The notes under the pieces were generated by a model. The model was not told the DNA's origin. It did not search any database and was given only the letters and a program-made list of their open reading frames with translations. Both the position numbers and the translations under genes were made by a program. 39,410 nucleotides of DNA from an uncultured Microbacterium sp. (GTDB lineage Bacteria > Actinomycetota > Actinomycetes > Actinomycetales > Microbacteriaceae): contig NZ_CALBRW010000030.1 of assembly GCF_937927635.1 (NCBI RefSeq), positions 1 through 39,410 on the forward strand, given 5' to 3'. Shown piece by piece: positions 18,521 through 26,710 of the stretch. The first letter of the stretch is position 1. The number at the start of each line of letters is the position of its first letter.

Positions 18521-19124
18521 CAATGGATCCGGCTGGGTCCCTGAGCCCGTCGAAGGGTCCGTGATCGAGACGCCCCTGTCGGAGCGGGTCGAGGCGATCC
18601 TGCTGATCATCGACGAGCCCATCGCGCTGGTGGCGCTGGCCGCCGCCGTGCATGCGCCGGTGCCTGCCGTGCGGCAGACGCTGGAGACACTGGTCGAGGA
18701 GTACGACGGGCGCGGCCACGGAGCGCGTCGCGGCTTCGAGCTGCGCGAGGTCGGCGGAGGCTGGCGACTGTACGTGCGCGAGGATCACGATGACCTCGTC
18801 GCCGACTTCATCGGCGGACAGGCACCCGCGCGGCTGTCCCAGGCGGCGCTCGAGACGCTGGCCGTGATCGCCTACAAGCAGCCGGTCACGCGCGGACAGG
18901 TCGCGTCCATCCGAGCCGTGAACGTGGACTCCGTGGTCCGCACGCTGCTCGCGCGCGGACTGATCACCGAGCTGTTCGCCGACTCGGAGACCGGCGCCAT
19001 CAACTACGGCACCAGCGACCAGCTGCTGGCGCACCTGGGGATCAACTCGATCGATGAGCTGCCACCCATCTCGCCACTGCTGGATGACGGCGCAGACGGA
19101 TTCGAAGAGGGAGTACTGAGATGA
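18510..19124 (+). CDS. scpB: Segregation and condensation protein B
   Basis: 204 aa. Two winged-helix domains that bind ScpA as a dimer: VEAILLIIDEPIALVALAAA, then GFELREVGGGWRLYVRED, and LSQAALETLAVIAYKQPVTRGQ, the best conserved stretch of the family. ATG 18510 is chosen because GGGAG lies at the right distance and the start overlaps the scpA stop; a start at 18480 would enter scpA further. Residues 9-17 (WVPEPVEGS) are the translation of a dispersed repeat. Confidence 0.94.
   Translation: MTIDNGSGWVPEPVEGSVIETPLSERVEAILLIIDEPIALVALAAAVHAPVPAVRQTLETLVEEYDGRGHGARRGFELREVGGGWRLYVREDHDDLVADFIGGQAPARLSQAALETLAVIAYKQPVTRGQVASIRAVNVDSVVRTLLARGLITELFADSETGAINYGTSDQLLAHLGINSIDELPPISPLLDDGADGFEEGVLR
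18535..18558 (+). repeat. Dispersed repeat, copy inside scpB
   Basis: GGGTCCCTGAGC..GTCGAAGGGT, read in frame as WVPEPVEGS right after the ScpB start. Same sequence family as 24520 and 26641. Confidence 0.75.
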
Positions 19125-19185
19125 GGAGTTCGCGGCGTGAAGGTGCCGGGGCGGGAGTCCGGGCCGACGGATTCGAAGAGGGAGT
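19095..19185 (+). repeat. 20-bp direct repeat at the scpB/rluB junction
   Basis: GACGGATTCGAAGAGGGAGT occurs at 19095-19114 (end of scpB) and exactly again at 19166-19185, seven bases before the rluB ATG. The second copy supplies the GAGGGAG ribosome-binding site of rluB. A local duplication of 71 bp seems to have built the leader of rluB. Confidence 0.7.
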
Positions 19186-19191
19186 GGTCCG

Positions 19192-19968
19192 ATGACGGAT
19201 GCCGAGGGCGTGCGCCTGCAGAAGGCGCTGGCGAATGCCGGTGTCGCGTCCAGGCGCGTGGTGGAGCAGTACATCGTCGATGGCCGCATCCGCGTCAACG
19301 GGCGCACCGTCACCGAGCTCGGCACCCGCATCGATCCCGAGACCGACCTGATCGACGTGGACGGCACGGCCGTGCAGCTGGACGTGTCCAAGCGCTACGT
19401 CATGCTCAACAAGCCCACCGGGATCTACAGCACCATGCATGATGAGAAGGACAGACCCGACCTGCGCCGGTTCACGCGGGAGTGGCCGGAGCGGCTGTAC
19501 AACGTGGGGCGTCTGGATGCCGAGACCAGCGGACTGCTGATCCTCACCAACGACGGGGACCTCGCGCACGTGCTCGCGCATCCGTCGTTCGGCGTGACCA
19601 AGGTGTACATCGCCAAGGTGGAGGGCGCGGTCACCGCGCAGACCATCGCGAAGCTCACCCGGGGCTTCGACCTGGAGGACGGTCCCATCAAGGCCGACAA
19701 GGCGCGGCTGCTGGACCAGTCGCGCGGGTCGAGCCTGGTGGAGCTCACGCTGCACTCCGGTCGCAACCGGATCGTGCGGCGCATGATGGCCGCCGTCGGG
19801 CATCCCGTCACGGAGCTCGTGCGGCGGCGGTTCGGTCCACTGCACCTGGGAACCCTCCCGGTCGGGCGCACCCGCGAACTGACTATGATCGAACGCGGCG
19901 CGCTGCTGACCCTCTCGCGCCAGGACACACCTGCGGCCGCGGGAGACGACGAGCAGGAGACCGAGTGA
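19192..19968 (+). CDS. rluB: 23S rRNA pseudouridine synthase, RluB/RsuA family
   Basis: 258 aa. S4 RNA-binding domain at residues 6-60 (VRLQKALANAGVASRRVVEQ), then the catalytic domain with D109 in NVGRLDAETSGLLIL, KVYIAKVEG, and GRNRIVRRMMAAVGHPV. Converts specific uridines of rRNA to pseudouridine. A good GAGGGAG precedes ATG 19192. The conserved order scpA-scpB-rluB supports RluB rather than RsuA or RluE, though the target site is not readable. Confidence 0.92.
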   Translation: MTDAEGVRLQKALANAGVASRRVVEQYIVDGRIRVNGRTVTELGTRIDPETDLIDVDGTAVQLDVSKRYVMLNKPTGIYSTMHDEKDRPDLRRFTREWPERLYNVGRLDAETSGLLILTNDGDLAHVLAHPSFGVTKVYIAKVEGAVTAQTIAKLTRGFDLEDGPIKADKARLLDQSRGSSLVELTLHSGRNRIVRRMMAAVGHPVTELVRRRFGPLHLGTLPVGRTRELTMIERGALLTLSRQDTPAAAGDDEQETE

Positions 19969-21077
19969 GCGATTCCACGAACGCCCGCGCATCGCGCGTG
20001 TCAGGCACCGTGCGCATCGTCGGGGCGGGTCTGCTGGGCTCCAGCATCGGGCACGCCCTGCGCGGTCACGGCGTCGACGTCGTGCTGGCCGATGCATCGC
20101 CGTCGCAATTGCGCCTGGCCATCGACTACGGCGCCGGCCGCTCAGCGCGCGATGACGACCAGCCGGGCCTGATCGTGGTGGCTGTGCCGCCGGACGTCAC
20201 GGCCGACGTCATCCAGGCGGAGCTGCAGGCGCACCCGGATGCCGTCGTCACCGACGTCGCCAGCGTGAAGCTCGAACCGTACCTGGAGCTGCGTCGTCGC
20301 GGCGTGGACCTGACCCGCTACATCGGCTCGCATCCGCTGGCCGGTCGCGAGCGCGGCGGGGCGATCTCCGCCCGCGCCGACCTGTTCGTCGGGCGTCCCT
20401 GGGTGGTGTGCCGCGACGAGGAGACCCGCGCCGCCGACCTCTCGCTGGTGGAGGGGCTGGCGCTCGAGGTCGGCGCGATGCCGCTGGAGATGACGCCCGA
20501 GGAGCACGACCGCTCCGTGGCGCTGACCTCGCACGTGCCGCAGGTGGTGGCGAGCCTGCTGGCCGCCCGTCTCGGCGCGGCCGAGGAGGGCTCGTTGCGC
20601 CTGGCCGGACAGGGAGTGCGCGACACGACCCGCATCGCGGCATCCGCTCCCGAGCTGTGGGTGCAGATCCTCAGCGCCAACGCCGAGCCCGTCGTCGAGG
20701 TGCTCGACGCGCTGGCGGCCGATCTGCGCGACGTCTCCGATGCACTGCGGTCGCCGGATGCGCCCGGCGCCCGGCGTGCAGTCGCCGACGCCATCCGCGC
20801 CGGAAACGAGGGCGTGGAGAGGCTGCCGGGCAAGCACGGCCAGAACCGCCGCTTCGAGCAGCTCATCGTCATGGTCGACGACACCCCGGGGCAGCTGGGG
20901 CGCCTGTTCGGCGAGCTCGGCGAGCTGGGTGTGAACGTCGAGGACCTGCGCCTGGAGCACTCTCCCGGCGCGGAGTTCGGCCTGGCCGATATCAGCGTGG
21001 CGCCGGCCGCGCTGCGCGGCGCCATCGAGGGCCTGGAAGCACGCGGCTGGCGGATTGCGGGGAACACCAATGACTGA
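19965..21077 (+). CDS. tyrA: Prephenate dehydrogenase
   Basis: 370 aa from GTG 19965, overlapping the rluB stop as GTGA; the frame is open further upstream but that part is rluB in another frame. NAD-binding motif GAGLLGSSIG at 20-29, the conserved GSHPLAGRERGG substrate region, SHVPQVVASLLA, and a C-terminal ACT regulatory domain (about 298-370, IVMVDDTPGQLGRLFGELGE) that usually binds tyrosine. Oxidatively decarboxylates prephenate in tyrosine synthesis. Confidence 0.93.
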   Translation: MSDSTNARASRVSGTVRIVGAGLLGSSIGHALRGHGVDVVLADASPSQLRLAIDYGAGRSARDDDQPGLIVVAVPPDVTADVIQAELQAHPDAVVTDVASVKLEPYLELRRRGVDLTRYIGSHPLAGRERGGAISARADLFVGRPWVVCRDEETRAADLSLVEGLALEVGAMPLEMTPEEHDRSVALTSHVPQVVASLLAARLGAAEEGSLRLAGQGVRDTTRIAASAPELWVQILSANAEPVVEVLDALAADLRDVSDALRSPDAPGARRAVADAIRAGNEGVERLPGKHGQNRRFEQLIVMVDDTPGQLGRLFGELGELGVNVEDLRLEHSPGAEFGLADISVAPAALRGAIEGLEARGWRIAGNTND

Positions 21078-21765
21078 CGCCGAGAAGTTCATCGCGATCG
21101 ACGGCCCGGCCGGGTCCGGCAAGTCCAGTGTCTCCAAGGAGGTCGCGCGCAGGCTCGCATACGGCTACCTCGACACCGGCGCGGCGTATCGCGCGCTGGC
21201 GTGGTTCGTGCTGGAGCGCGGCGGAGACACGGCGGATGCCGACGCAGTCCGCTCCGCGGCATCCGATCTCCGCCTGAGTCAGCGACTCGACCCCGACGAC
21301 CGGCGCGTGCTGGTCGGTGAGGTCGACGTGACCGACGCGATCCGCGACCCGCGCGTCTCCGCCGCGGTGAGCGGCGTGGCGCGCGTGCCCGAGGTGCGCG
21401 TGCAGGTCAATGAGATCTTCCGGCGGATGGTGGCGGATGCCGACTATCCCGCCGTGGTCGTCGAGGGCCGTGACATCACGACCGTCGTCGCCCCGGATGC
21501 GCCGGTGCGCATCCTGCTGACCGCGGCCCCCGAGGTGCGGGCCGCGCGCCGCGCGGGCGAACTCGCCGGTGCCGATCAGGCATCCGTCGCCGAGGCCATG
21601 CGCAGGCGCGACGCCTCCGACAGCAGCGTGGTCGACTTCCTCAACGCCGCACCGGGAGTGGACGTCGTCGACTCCACCCACCTTGATTTCCCCCAGACCG
21701 TCGACGCCGTGCTCGCCGTGATCGAGCGCGGACGCGATGCCGACAAGGAGCCCAACCATGGCTGA
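21070..21765 (+). CDS. cmk: Cytidylate kinase
   Basis: 231 aa. Phosphorylates CMP and dCMP. P-loop GPAGSGKS at 12-19, LDTGAAYRALAW for the NMP site, RDITTVVAPDAPVRILLTA, and the lid RRDASDSSVV. ATG 21070 overlaps the tyrA stop (ATGACTGA). Pairing of cmk with der is widespread in actinobacteria. Confidence 0.95.
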   Translation: MTDAEKFIAIDGPAGSGKSSVSKEVARRLAYGYLDTGAAYRALAWFVLERGGDTADADAVRSAASDLRLSQRLDPDDRRVLVGEVDVTDAIRDPRVSAAVSGVARVPEVRVQVNEIFRRMVADADYPAVVVEGRDITTVVAPDAPVRILLTAAPEVRAARRAGELAGADQASVAEAMRRRDASDSSVVDFLNAAPGVDVVDSTHLDFPQTVDAVLAVIERGRDADKEPNHG

Positions 21766-23278
21766 TGAAGAGTACGAGGGCGGTTCCGACCAGCTCGCCG
21801 AGAAGATGGCGGAGCTGGATGAGGAGCTCGCCGACCAGCGCGCTGATCTCATGCGCGCGTCTCTGGCCGACTACGATCTGGACGAGGAGGACGCCAGTCT
21901 GCTGGCCGGCGTCGGCCACGGCGAGGAAGGCATCGAATACCTGCCGGCGCTGCCGGTGGTCGCGATCGTCGGTCGGCCGAACGTGGGCAAGTCCGCGCTG
22001 GTGAACCGCATCCTCGGCCGTCGCGAGGCCGTGGTGGAGGACACCCCCGGTGTCACCCGCGACCGCGTGAGTTACAAGGCCGAGTGGCAGGAGCGCCGCT
22101 TCACGCTGGTGGACACCGGCGGGTGGGAGCCGGATGCCAAGGGCATCGACCGCTCCGTGGCCGCGCAGGCCGAGGTCGCCATCGATCTGGCCGACATGGT
22201 GCTGTTCGTCGTGGATGCGAAGGTCGGGGCGACGTCGACCGACGAGCACGTCGTGAGGCTGCTGCGCAAGAGTCGCAAGCCGGTCTTCCTCGTCGCCAAC
22301 AAGATCGACGACGCGCGCCAGGAGCCCGAGGCCGCGGCGCTGTGGAACCTCGGCCTCGGCGAGCCGTACCCCGTCTCGGCCATCCACGGTCGCGGGGTCG
22401 CTGACCTGCTGGACCTGGTCATCAAGAAGCTGCCCGAGGTGTCAGCGGTGGCGAAGGCCGAGATCGGCGGGCCGCGTCGCGTCGCGATCCTGGGCCGTCC
22501 GAACGTGGGCAAGTCCTCGCTGCTGAACAAGGCCGCGGGGGAGGAGCGCGTGGTCGTCAACGACCTCGCCGGCACCACCCGCGATCCCGTGGACGAGGTC
22601 GTCGAGATCGGCGGCAAGATGTGGCGGCTGGTCGACACCGCCGGCATCCGTCGTCGCGTGCACCTGTCGCAGGGTGCCGACTTCTACGCCTCGCTGCGCA
22701 CGTCCGCCGCGCTGGAGAAGGCCGAGGTCGCGATCGTCGTGCTGGATGTCAGCCAGCCGATCAGCGTGCAGGACTTGAACATCATCGACATGGTGCTGGA
22801 GTCCGGGCGCGCCCTGGTGCTCGCATTCAACAAGTGGGACCGCCTGTCCGACGACGACATGGAGAACACCGATCGACGCCGGTATCTGGAGCGCGAGATC
22901 GAGCAGGACCTGGCGCATGTGGCGTGGGCGCCGCGGGTGAACATCTCGGCGAAGACCGGATGGCACTTCGACAAGCTCGTGCCGGCGCTGGAGCGCGCGC
23001 TGGAGAACTGGGATCGCCGCATCGCGACCGGCAAGTTCAACGCGTTCCTCACCGAACTCGTGGCCGAGCACCCGCACCCGCTGCGCGGCGGCAAGCAGCC
23101 CCGCGTGCTGTTCGGCACGCAGGCGTCCACGCGGCCGCCGACATTCGTGCTGTTCACGACAGGGTTCCTCGACCCCGGGTACCGCCGGTACATCACGCGC
23201 AGGCTGCGCGAGCTGTACTCGTTCGAGGGCACGCCCATCGTCATCAACATGCGCGTGCGCGAGCGCCGGCGTCGGTAG
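21758..23278 (+). CDS. der: Ribosome biogenesis GTPase Der (EngA)
   Basis: 506 aa. Tandem GTPases, G1 motifs GRPNVGKS at 72-79 and again at about 246-253, with DTPGVTRDR, DTGGWEPD, NKID, and DTAGIRRR, FNKWD; a C-terminal KH-like domain ends the protein. The acidic N-terminal extension of about 65 residues is typical of actinobacterial Der. AAGGAG lies before ATG 21758 and the start overlaps the cmk stop. Needed for 50S subunit assembly. Confidence 0.96.
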   Translation: MADEEYEGGSDQLAEKMAELDEELADQRADLMRASLADYDLDEEDASLLAGVGHGEEGIEYLPALPVVAIVGRPNVGKSALVNRILGRREAVVEDTPGVTRDRVSYKAEWQERRFTLVDTGGWEPDAKGIDRSVAAQAEVAIDLADMVLFVVDAKVGATSTDEHVVRLLRKSRKPVFLVANKIDDARQEPEAAALWNLGLGEPYPVSAIHGRGVADLLDLVIKKLPEVSAVAKAEIGGPRRVAILGRPNVGKSSLLNKAAGEERVVVNDLAGTTRDPVDEVVEIGGKMWRLVDTAGIRRRVHLSQGADFYASLRTSAALEKAEVAIVVLDVSQPISVQDLNIIDMVLESGRALVLAFNKWDRLSDDDMENTDRRRYLEREIEQDLAHVAWAPRVNISAKTGWHFDKLVPALERALENWDRRIATGKFNAFLTELVAEHPHPLRGGKQPRVLFGTQASTRPPTFVLFTTGFLDPGYRRYITRRLRELYSFEGTPIVINMRVRERRRR

Positions 23279-23279
23279 C

Positions 23280-23298
23280 GCCCCTCCCGGACAGGGGC
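23280..23298 (+). terminator. Weak hairpin after der
   Basis: GCCCCT (23280-23285) pairs with AGGGGC (23293-23298) across a 7-base loop. No T run follows, so it may only attenuate transcription of the long scpA-der operon. Confidence 0.35.
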
Positions 23299-23353
23299 TG
23301 ACACTCTTCGACTTGATCGCCGCTCGTCGGCGACGCTGTGAAAAGCTGGAAGG

Positions 23354-24292
23354 GTGTCGATCATCCCTGCCGTGCCCGGTGAACCGCGTCGTCCGCAGGG
23401 GCCGCGCGATCCGGGAGATGCCTGGGTGGTGGCGGAGACGGGCGAGAAGTACTGGGGCCGGTTCGGCGCCGCAGGACTGCTGGCATTTGACGCGGAGCGC
23501 GGCGTGCTGCTGCAGCATCGGGTCGGCTGGAGCCACTACGGCGGCACATGGGGCATTCCAGGTGGGGCGCTGCACGAGGGGGAGTCGCCGTTGCGCGGCG
23601 CGCTGCGCGAGGCGCAGGAGGAGGCCGGAATTCCTGACGGCGCCGTACGCGCGCGGTTCGCGAGCGTGCTGGATCTTTCGATCTGGTCGTACACGACGGT
23701 GATCGCCGACGTGCTCGAGCCGTTCGAGCCGGTCATCAGCGATCCCGAGAGCCTGGCGCTGGAGTGGGTGCCCGTGGAAGAGGTGGATCAGTGTCCGCTG
23801 CATCCGGGGTTCGGCGCGGCCTGGCCGTCGCTGCGTGCGCTGCTGCCGGTGCGTCCGGCTGTGGTCGTGGATGCTGCCAACGTCGTGGGTTCGGTGCCGG
23901 ACGGCTGGTGGAAGGATCGCGCCGGTGCGGCTTCGCGGCTGCGGGACCGTGTGTCGTCATGGGCCGCTGGCGGCGTCGCTGCTGCTGCGCTGGGCCTGGG
24001 CGCGGATCGCTGGTATCCGGGAGTGTCGCTGGTCGTGGAGGGTGCGGCGCGGGCGATCACGGATGCGGCCGGTCGTGGTGGGTCGGCGTCGGATGCCCGG
24101 GAGGACGGGCGCGTGGAGGTCGTGCGCGCCGCCGGAGCGGGCGATGATGCGATCGTCGATGAGGCGCGCAGGCTTCTGGACGGTGGGCTGTCCGTCGTCG
24201 CCGTCAGCAGTGATCGCGGGCTGCGGGCACGCCTGGAGGAGATCGGCGCGCGCGTCGAGTCCGCAGGGTGGCTGCTGGGGCAGTTGGGCTGA
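23354..24292 (+). CDS. Nudix hydrolase fused to a NYN/PIN-like ribonuclease domain
   Basis: 312 aa from GTG 23354. Residues about 30-155 are a Nudix domain with a textbook box (G71, E77, REAQEEAGI at 85-93). After LLPVRPA comes a second domain (about 168-312) beginning VVVDAANVVGSVPDGWWKDR with further acidic residues in GAGDDAIVDEA and VVAVSSDRGLRARLEEIGA, the pattern of NYN (YacP-like) nucleases: D..N at the start, then D and D in later strands. Thus one polypeptide may hydrolyse a nucleotide and cleave RNA; both activities are inferred. The gene stands alone after der, with no strong ribosome-binding site. Confidence 0.82.
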   Translation: MSIIPAVPGEPRRPQGPRDPGDAWVVAETGEKYWGRFGAAGLLAFDAERGVLLQHRVGWSHYGGTWGIPGGALHEGESPLRGALREAQEEAGIPDGAVRARFASVLDLSIWSYTTVIADVLEPFEPVISDPESLALEWVPVEEVDQCPLHPGFGAAWPSLRALLPVRPAVVVDAANVVGSVPDGWWKDRAGAASRLRDRVSSWAAGGVAAAALGLGADRWYPGVSLVVEGAARAITDAAGRGGSASDAREDGRVEVVRAAGAGDDAIVDEARRLLDGGLSVVAVSSDRGLRARLEEIGARVESAGWLLGQLG

Positions 24293-24589
24293 GGGCCCGC
24301 TCCAGGGCCATCATCGGAGAAGTCGCACCCGCCCTTCGGCGGAGATGCTTTGGCGGAGATGCTTTGCCGCTTGCCGCTTGCCGGGCTGAGCTCCGCGTAT
24401 ACGCGGGGGTCGGTCACGGTGCCTGCTACGGCACCTGATCGCGGCGCTGGTCACGTCCATACTCGCGGTGCCGGTTCATGGTGCCTGCTCACGGCGCCGG
24501 TTCACGGCGGCTGCTCACTGGGTCCCTGAGCTTGTCGAAGGGACGGGCCCTGTCATCGTGAGTTCGGGTGACCGGTTTCGCCAGCTGGG
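24293..24589. other. Repeat- and palindrome-rich intergenic region
   Basis: No gene is supported in this 297-base gap between converging genes. It holds: two exact tandem copies of GGCGGAGATGCTTT (24338-24365) followed by two of GCCGCTT (24366-24379); a 14-bp perfect palindrome CCGCGTATACGCGG (24393-24406); a hairpin GGTGCC-6-GGCACC (24418-24435) that could end transcription of the Nudix gene; several GGTGCC/GGCGCC blocks; and a dispersed repeat copy at 24520. Confidence 0.7.
24520..24542 (+). repeat. Dispersed repeat, left member of an inverted pair around the HNH gene
   Basis: GGGTCCCTGAGC..GTCGAAGGG. The exact reverse complement is at 26641-26663, so the DUF222/HNH gene is bracketed by a 23-bp inverted repeat. 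Confidence 0.8.
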
Positions 24590-26470
24590 TCAGAAGGGTG
24601 TTCCGGCTTGTTGGGCGGTGAGGGGTGTGTCGGGCCAGGTGATCGACGTGCGGAGGATGTCGGTGGGGATGAACATGACGCGGGGCTGCTCGTGGTCGGG
24701 GTAGGTGTGGCCGGTGGGGCTGGTCCATTGCACGGCCCGGTCGGGGGTCTGCCGGGCGGTCCAGCGGGAGGTGTCGGGCACGGTGGGGTGTTTGAGGTCG
24801 TGGTGGGTCTTGCAGAAGTACTCGAGGTTGTCGATGCTGGTTTCGCCGCCTTGGGCCCAGTCTCGGTTGTGGTCGTGTTCGCACCGGTGCACGGGGCGGC
24901 GGCAGCCGGGGAACCGGCAGTGCTGGTCGCGGGCTTTCAGGTACCGGACCATGCCCTCGGTGGGCGTGTAGGTGTCGGTGCGGGTGAGGAACCCTTTCGG
25001 GTCCAGGAACAGCCGGGTCCAGCCCTTCGTGCTTCCGGCGAGGGCGCGGGCGACGCCGGCACGGATCGGGCCGTGCCCGTCGAGTTCGGCGGGCCGGTCG
25101 TCAGCGCCGAGAAGCGTGGTCGCGGACACGGTCACCTGGATGGTCGGACGGATGCCGACCAGTCCGGTCCCGTGCGCGTCAGACGGGCTGCAGGTCAGGA
25201 GCAGGTCGGACAGCAGATCCGCGCGCAGCTGATCGAAGGTGCGGGCCTCGTCGGGCAGGTGGATGATGCACGGACTGAGCGGGTCGATCTGCGGGTCCGT
25301 CCAATACGTCAGATCCACTTCCCGCGGAGGACCGGGCGGTTCCGGTTCGGTGTCGTCGTCGATCCAGAACCCGTCCGCATCCAGATGACGGGCGATCAAC
25401 TCCCGATATTGAGCCTCGACGCTCGCCTCAGCCTCAGTGGTAGCGGTGGCCGCAGCGGCGCTCATGTTTGCGTCGCTGTTGGTGCCGGAGTTCGCGTCGT
25501 CGAGATCGGCGCTCGCGTTCGCGCTGGCGTCACTGGCGGAAGCGGTGTCGGTGGTGCTGGTGCCGTCTGCGTCTGCGGGCTCGTCGCGCATCGAAGTCTG
25601 CCCGCCCAGCGTCTTCCCGTCCGCGGCCTCTGCAGCGTCCGCGCCGACCGGGGCAGCGGTCTGCGTGGCCGCGGTCTGCGCTGCGTGGCGTGCGGCGGCA
25701 TCGCGCATGATGCGCTCATACAGGGCCTGCTCGGCGCGGTCGGCGGCGTCCCACTCGGCTTCCCACGCCTCCCATTCCGCCCCCGAGGGTTCCGAGGGTG
25801 GGGTGTCGCGGTCTTCGGGATGCCCGGCCAGGTGCTGGGCCATCCGGGTCAGCCGGTCATGGATCGCGACTGCCAGGTGCTCGGGGAGAACGGCCTGCAG
25901 CAGCGCGAGCCCGTCCCCGACGGACCTGACCGTCACGGACCGCTCTTCGAACGCGTTCTCGTGCTGCCGGGTCACGGTCAGCCCTGCCAGGGCTGCGGCG
26001 ACCCGCCGGGCGTGGGTCTTCGTGCGCGGGGCGGTGTCGCGTTCGGCGACTTCCAGGCACGCCTGCTCGAACAGTCCCAGCGTGTTCGGGGCGACCTCAC
26101 CGGCATCGACAGCCTCGCGCACAGGCTGGGACTCCCGCAGAATCTCCCGCACATGCGAGCCTGTGACTCGCCCATCACGGAACGCGGCGTGCACGGCGGG
26201 GAACTGTGCCATCATCCGCGCATCCGTGAACGCGAACACCATCGACCCCTGCGAGACGTGTCCGGCGGCCGCGTACTCCGCGATCATCGACTTCTCGATC
26301 GACTGCGAGTGTCCGGGCTCCACCCGGGTTTCCTCTTCGAACAGCACCCACCGTTCCGCCAGCAGACCAGTAGCCTCGGCCTGCAACCGGGCGATCTCAC
26401 GCTGCTTCGACACCCACGCCTCCAGCAGCGCGATGCGCTGCTGGAGGAGAGCCTCGACGTCGGGAACCAT
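24590..26470 (-). CDS. DUF222/13E12-family HNH endonuclease
   Basis: 626 aa from ATG 26470 (GTG 26488 in frame is an alternative; GGAGG stands only one base before the ATG and would fit neither well). The N-terminal helical DUF222 region includes PAVHAAFRDGRVTGSHVREI; a low-complexity Ala/Thr/Ser/Asp linker lies in the middle; the C-terminal HNH nuclease (about 515-565) has HCRFPGCRRPVHRCEHDH followed by NLEYFCKTHHDLKH, with Cys pairs for zinc and the catalytic His. Such genes occur in many copies in Microbacteriaceae and as the REP13E12 family in mycobacteria. The LexA-like box over the start suggests DNA-damage control. Flanking inverted repeats hint at mobility. Confidence 0.9.
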   Translation of the reverse strand: MVPDVEALLQQRIALLEAWVSKQREIARLQAEATGLLAERWVLFEEETRVEPGHSQSIEKSMIAEYAAAGHVSQGSMVFAFTDARMMAQFPAVHAAFRDGRVTGSHVREILRESQPVREAVDAGEVAPNTLGLFEQACLEVAERDTAPRTKTHARRVAAALAGLTVTRQHENAFEERSVTVRSVGDGLALLQAVLPEHLAVAIHDRLTRMAQHLAGHPEDRDTPPSEPSGAEWEAWEAEWDAADRAEQALYERIMRDAAARHAAQTAATQTAAPVGADAAEAADGKTLGGQTSMRDEPADADGTSTTDTASASDASANASADLDDANSGTNSDANMSAAAATATTEAEASVEAQYRELIARHLDADGFWIDDDTEPEPPGPPREVDLTYWTDPQIDPLSPCIIHLPDEARTFDQLRADLLSDLLLTCSPSDAHGTGLVGIRPTIQVTVSATTLLGADDRPAELDGHGPIRAGVARALAGSTKGWTRLFLDPKGFLTRTDTYTPTEGMVRYLKARDQHCRFPGCRRPVHRCEHDHNRDWAQGGETSIDNLEYFCKTHHDLKHPTVPDTSRWTARQTPDRAVQWTSPTGHTYPDHEQPRVMFIPTDILRTSITWPDTPLTAQQAGTPF

Positions 26471-26480
26471 GCCTCCAGTG

Positions 26481-26496
26481 TAGTACACATGTTCGA
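26481..26496 (-). promoter_or_regulatory. LexA (SOS) box candidate before the HNH gene
   Basis: TAGTAC-ACAT-GTTCGA matches the actinobacterial LexA consensus TCGAAC-N4-GTTCGA at 10 of 12 fixed positions, with one half-site perfect. It overlaps the possible GTG start and lies just before ATG 26470. From memory, mycobacterial 13E12 genes are in the LexA regulon, which supports the call. Confidence 0.6.
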
Positions 26497-26640
26497 ATAT
26501 GGGAAGAGAATCGGAAGACTGATTTCTGTACGTGAACGGGCCATCTTCCTGTCCCCGGCCACGCAGTGGGACTCGCCGACGTCGTCTCGCACCGCTCGCT
26601 TCATGACCCGTCGCCTCGCCCTGAGCCGGCCAGATCCCGA

Positions 26641-26663
26641 CCCTTCGACAAGCTCAGGGACCC
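26641..26663 (-). repeat. Dispersed repeat, right member of an inverted pair around the HNH gene
   Basis: CCCTTCGACAAGCTCAGGG then ACCC, the exact reverse complement of 24520-24542. It lies between the upstream region of the HNH gene and the stop of the S4 gene. Confidence 0.8.
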
Positions 26664-26710
26664 AGTTGCTGAAGCAGCGGATTCGACGTCAGCACCACGC
26701 TGACTCGCGC

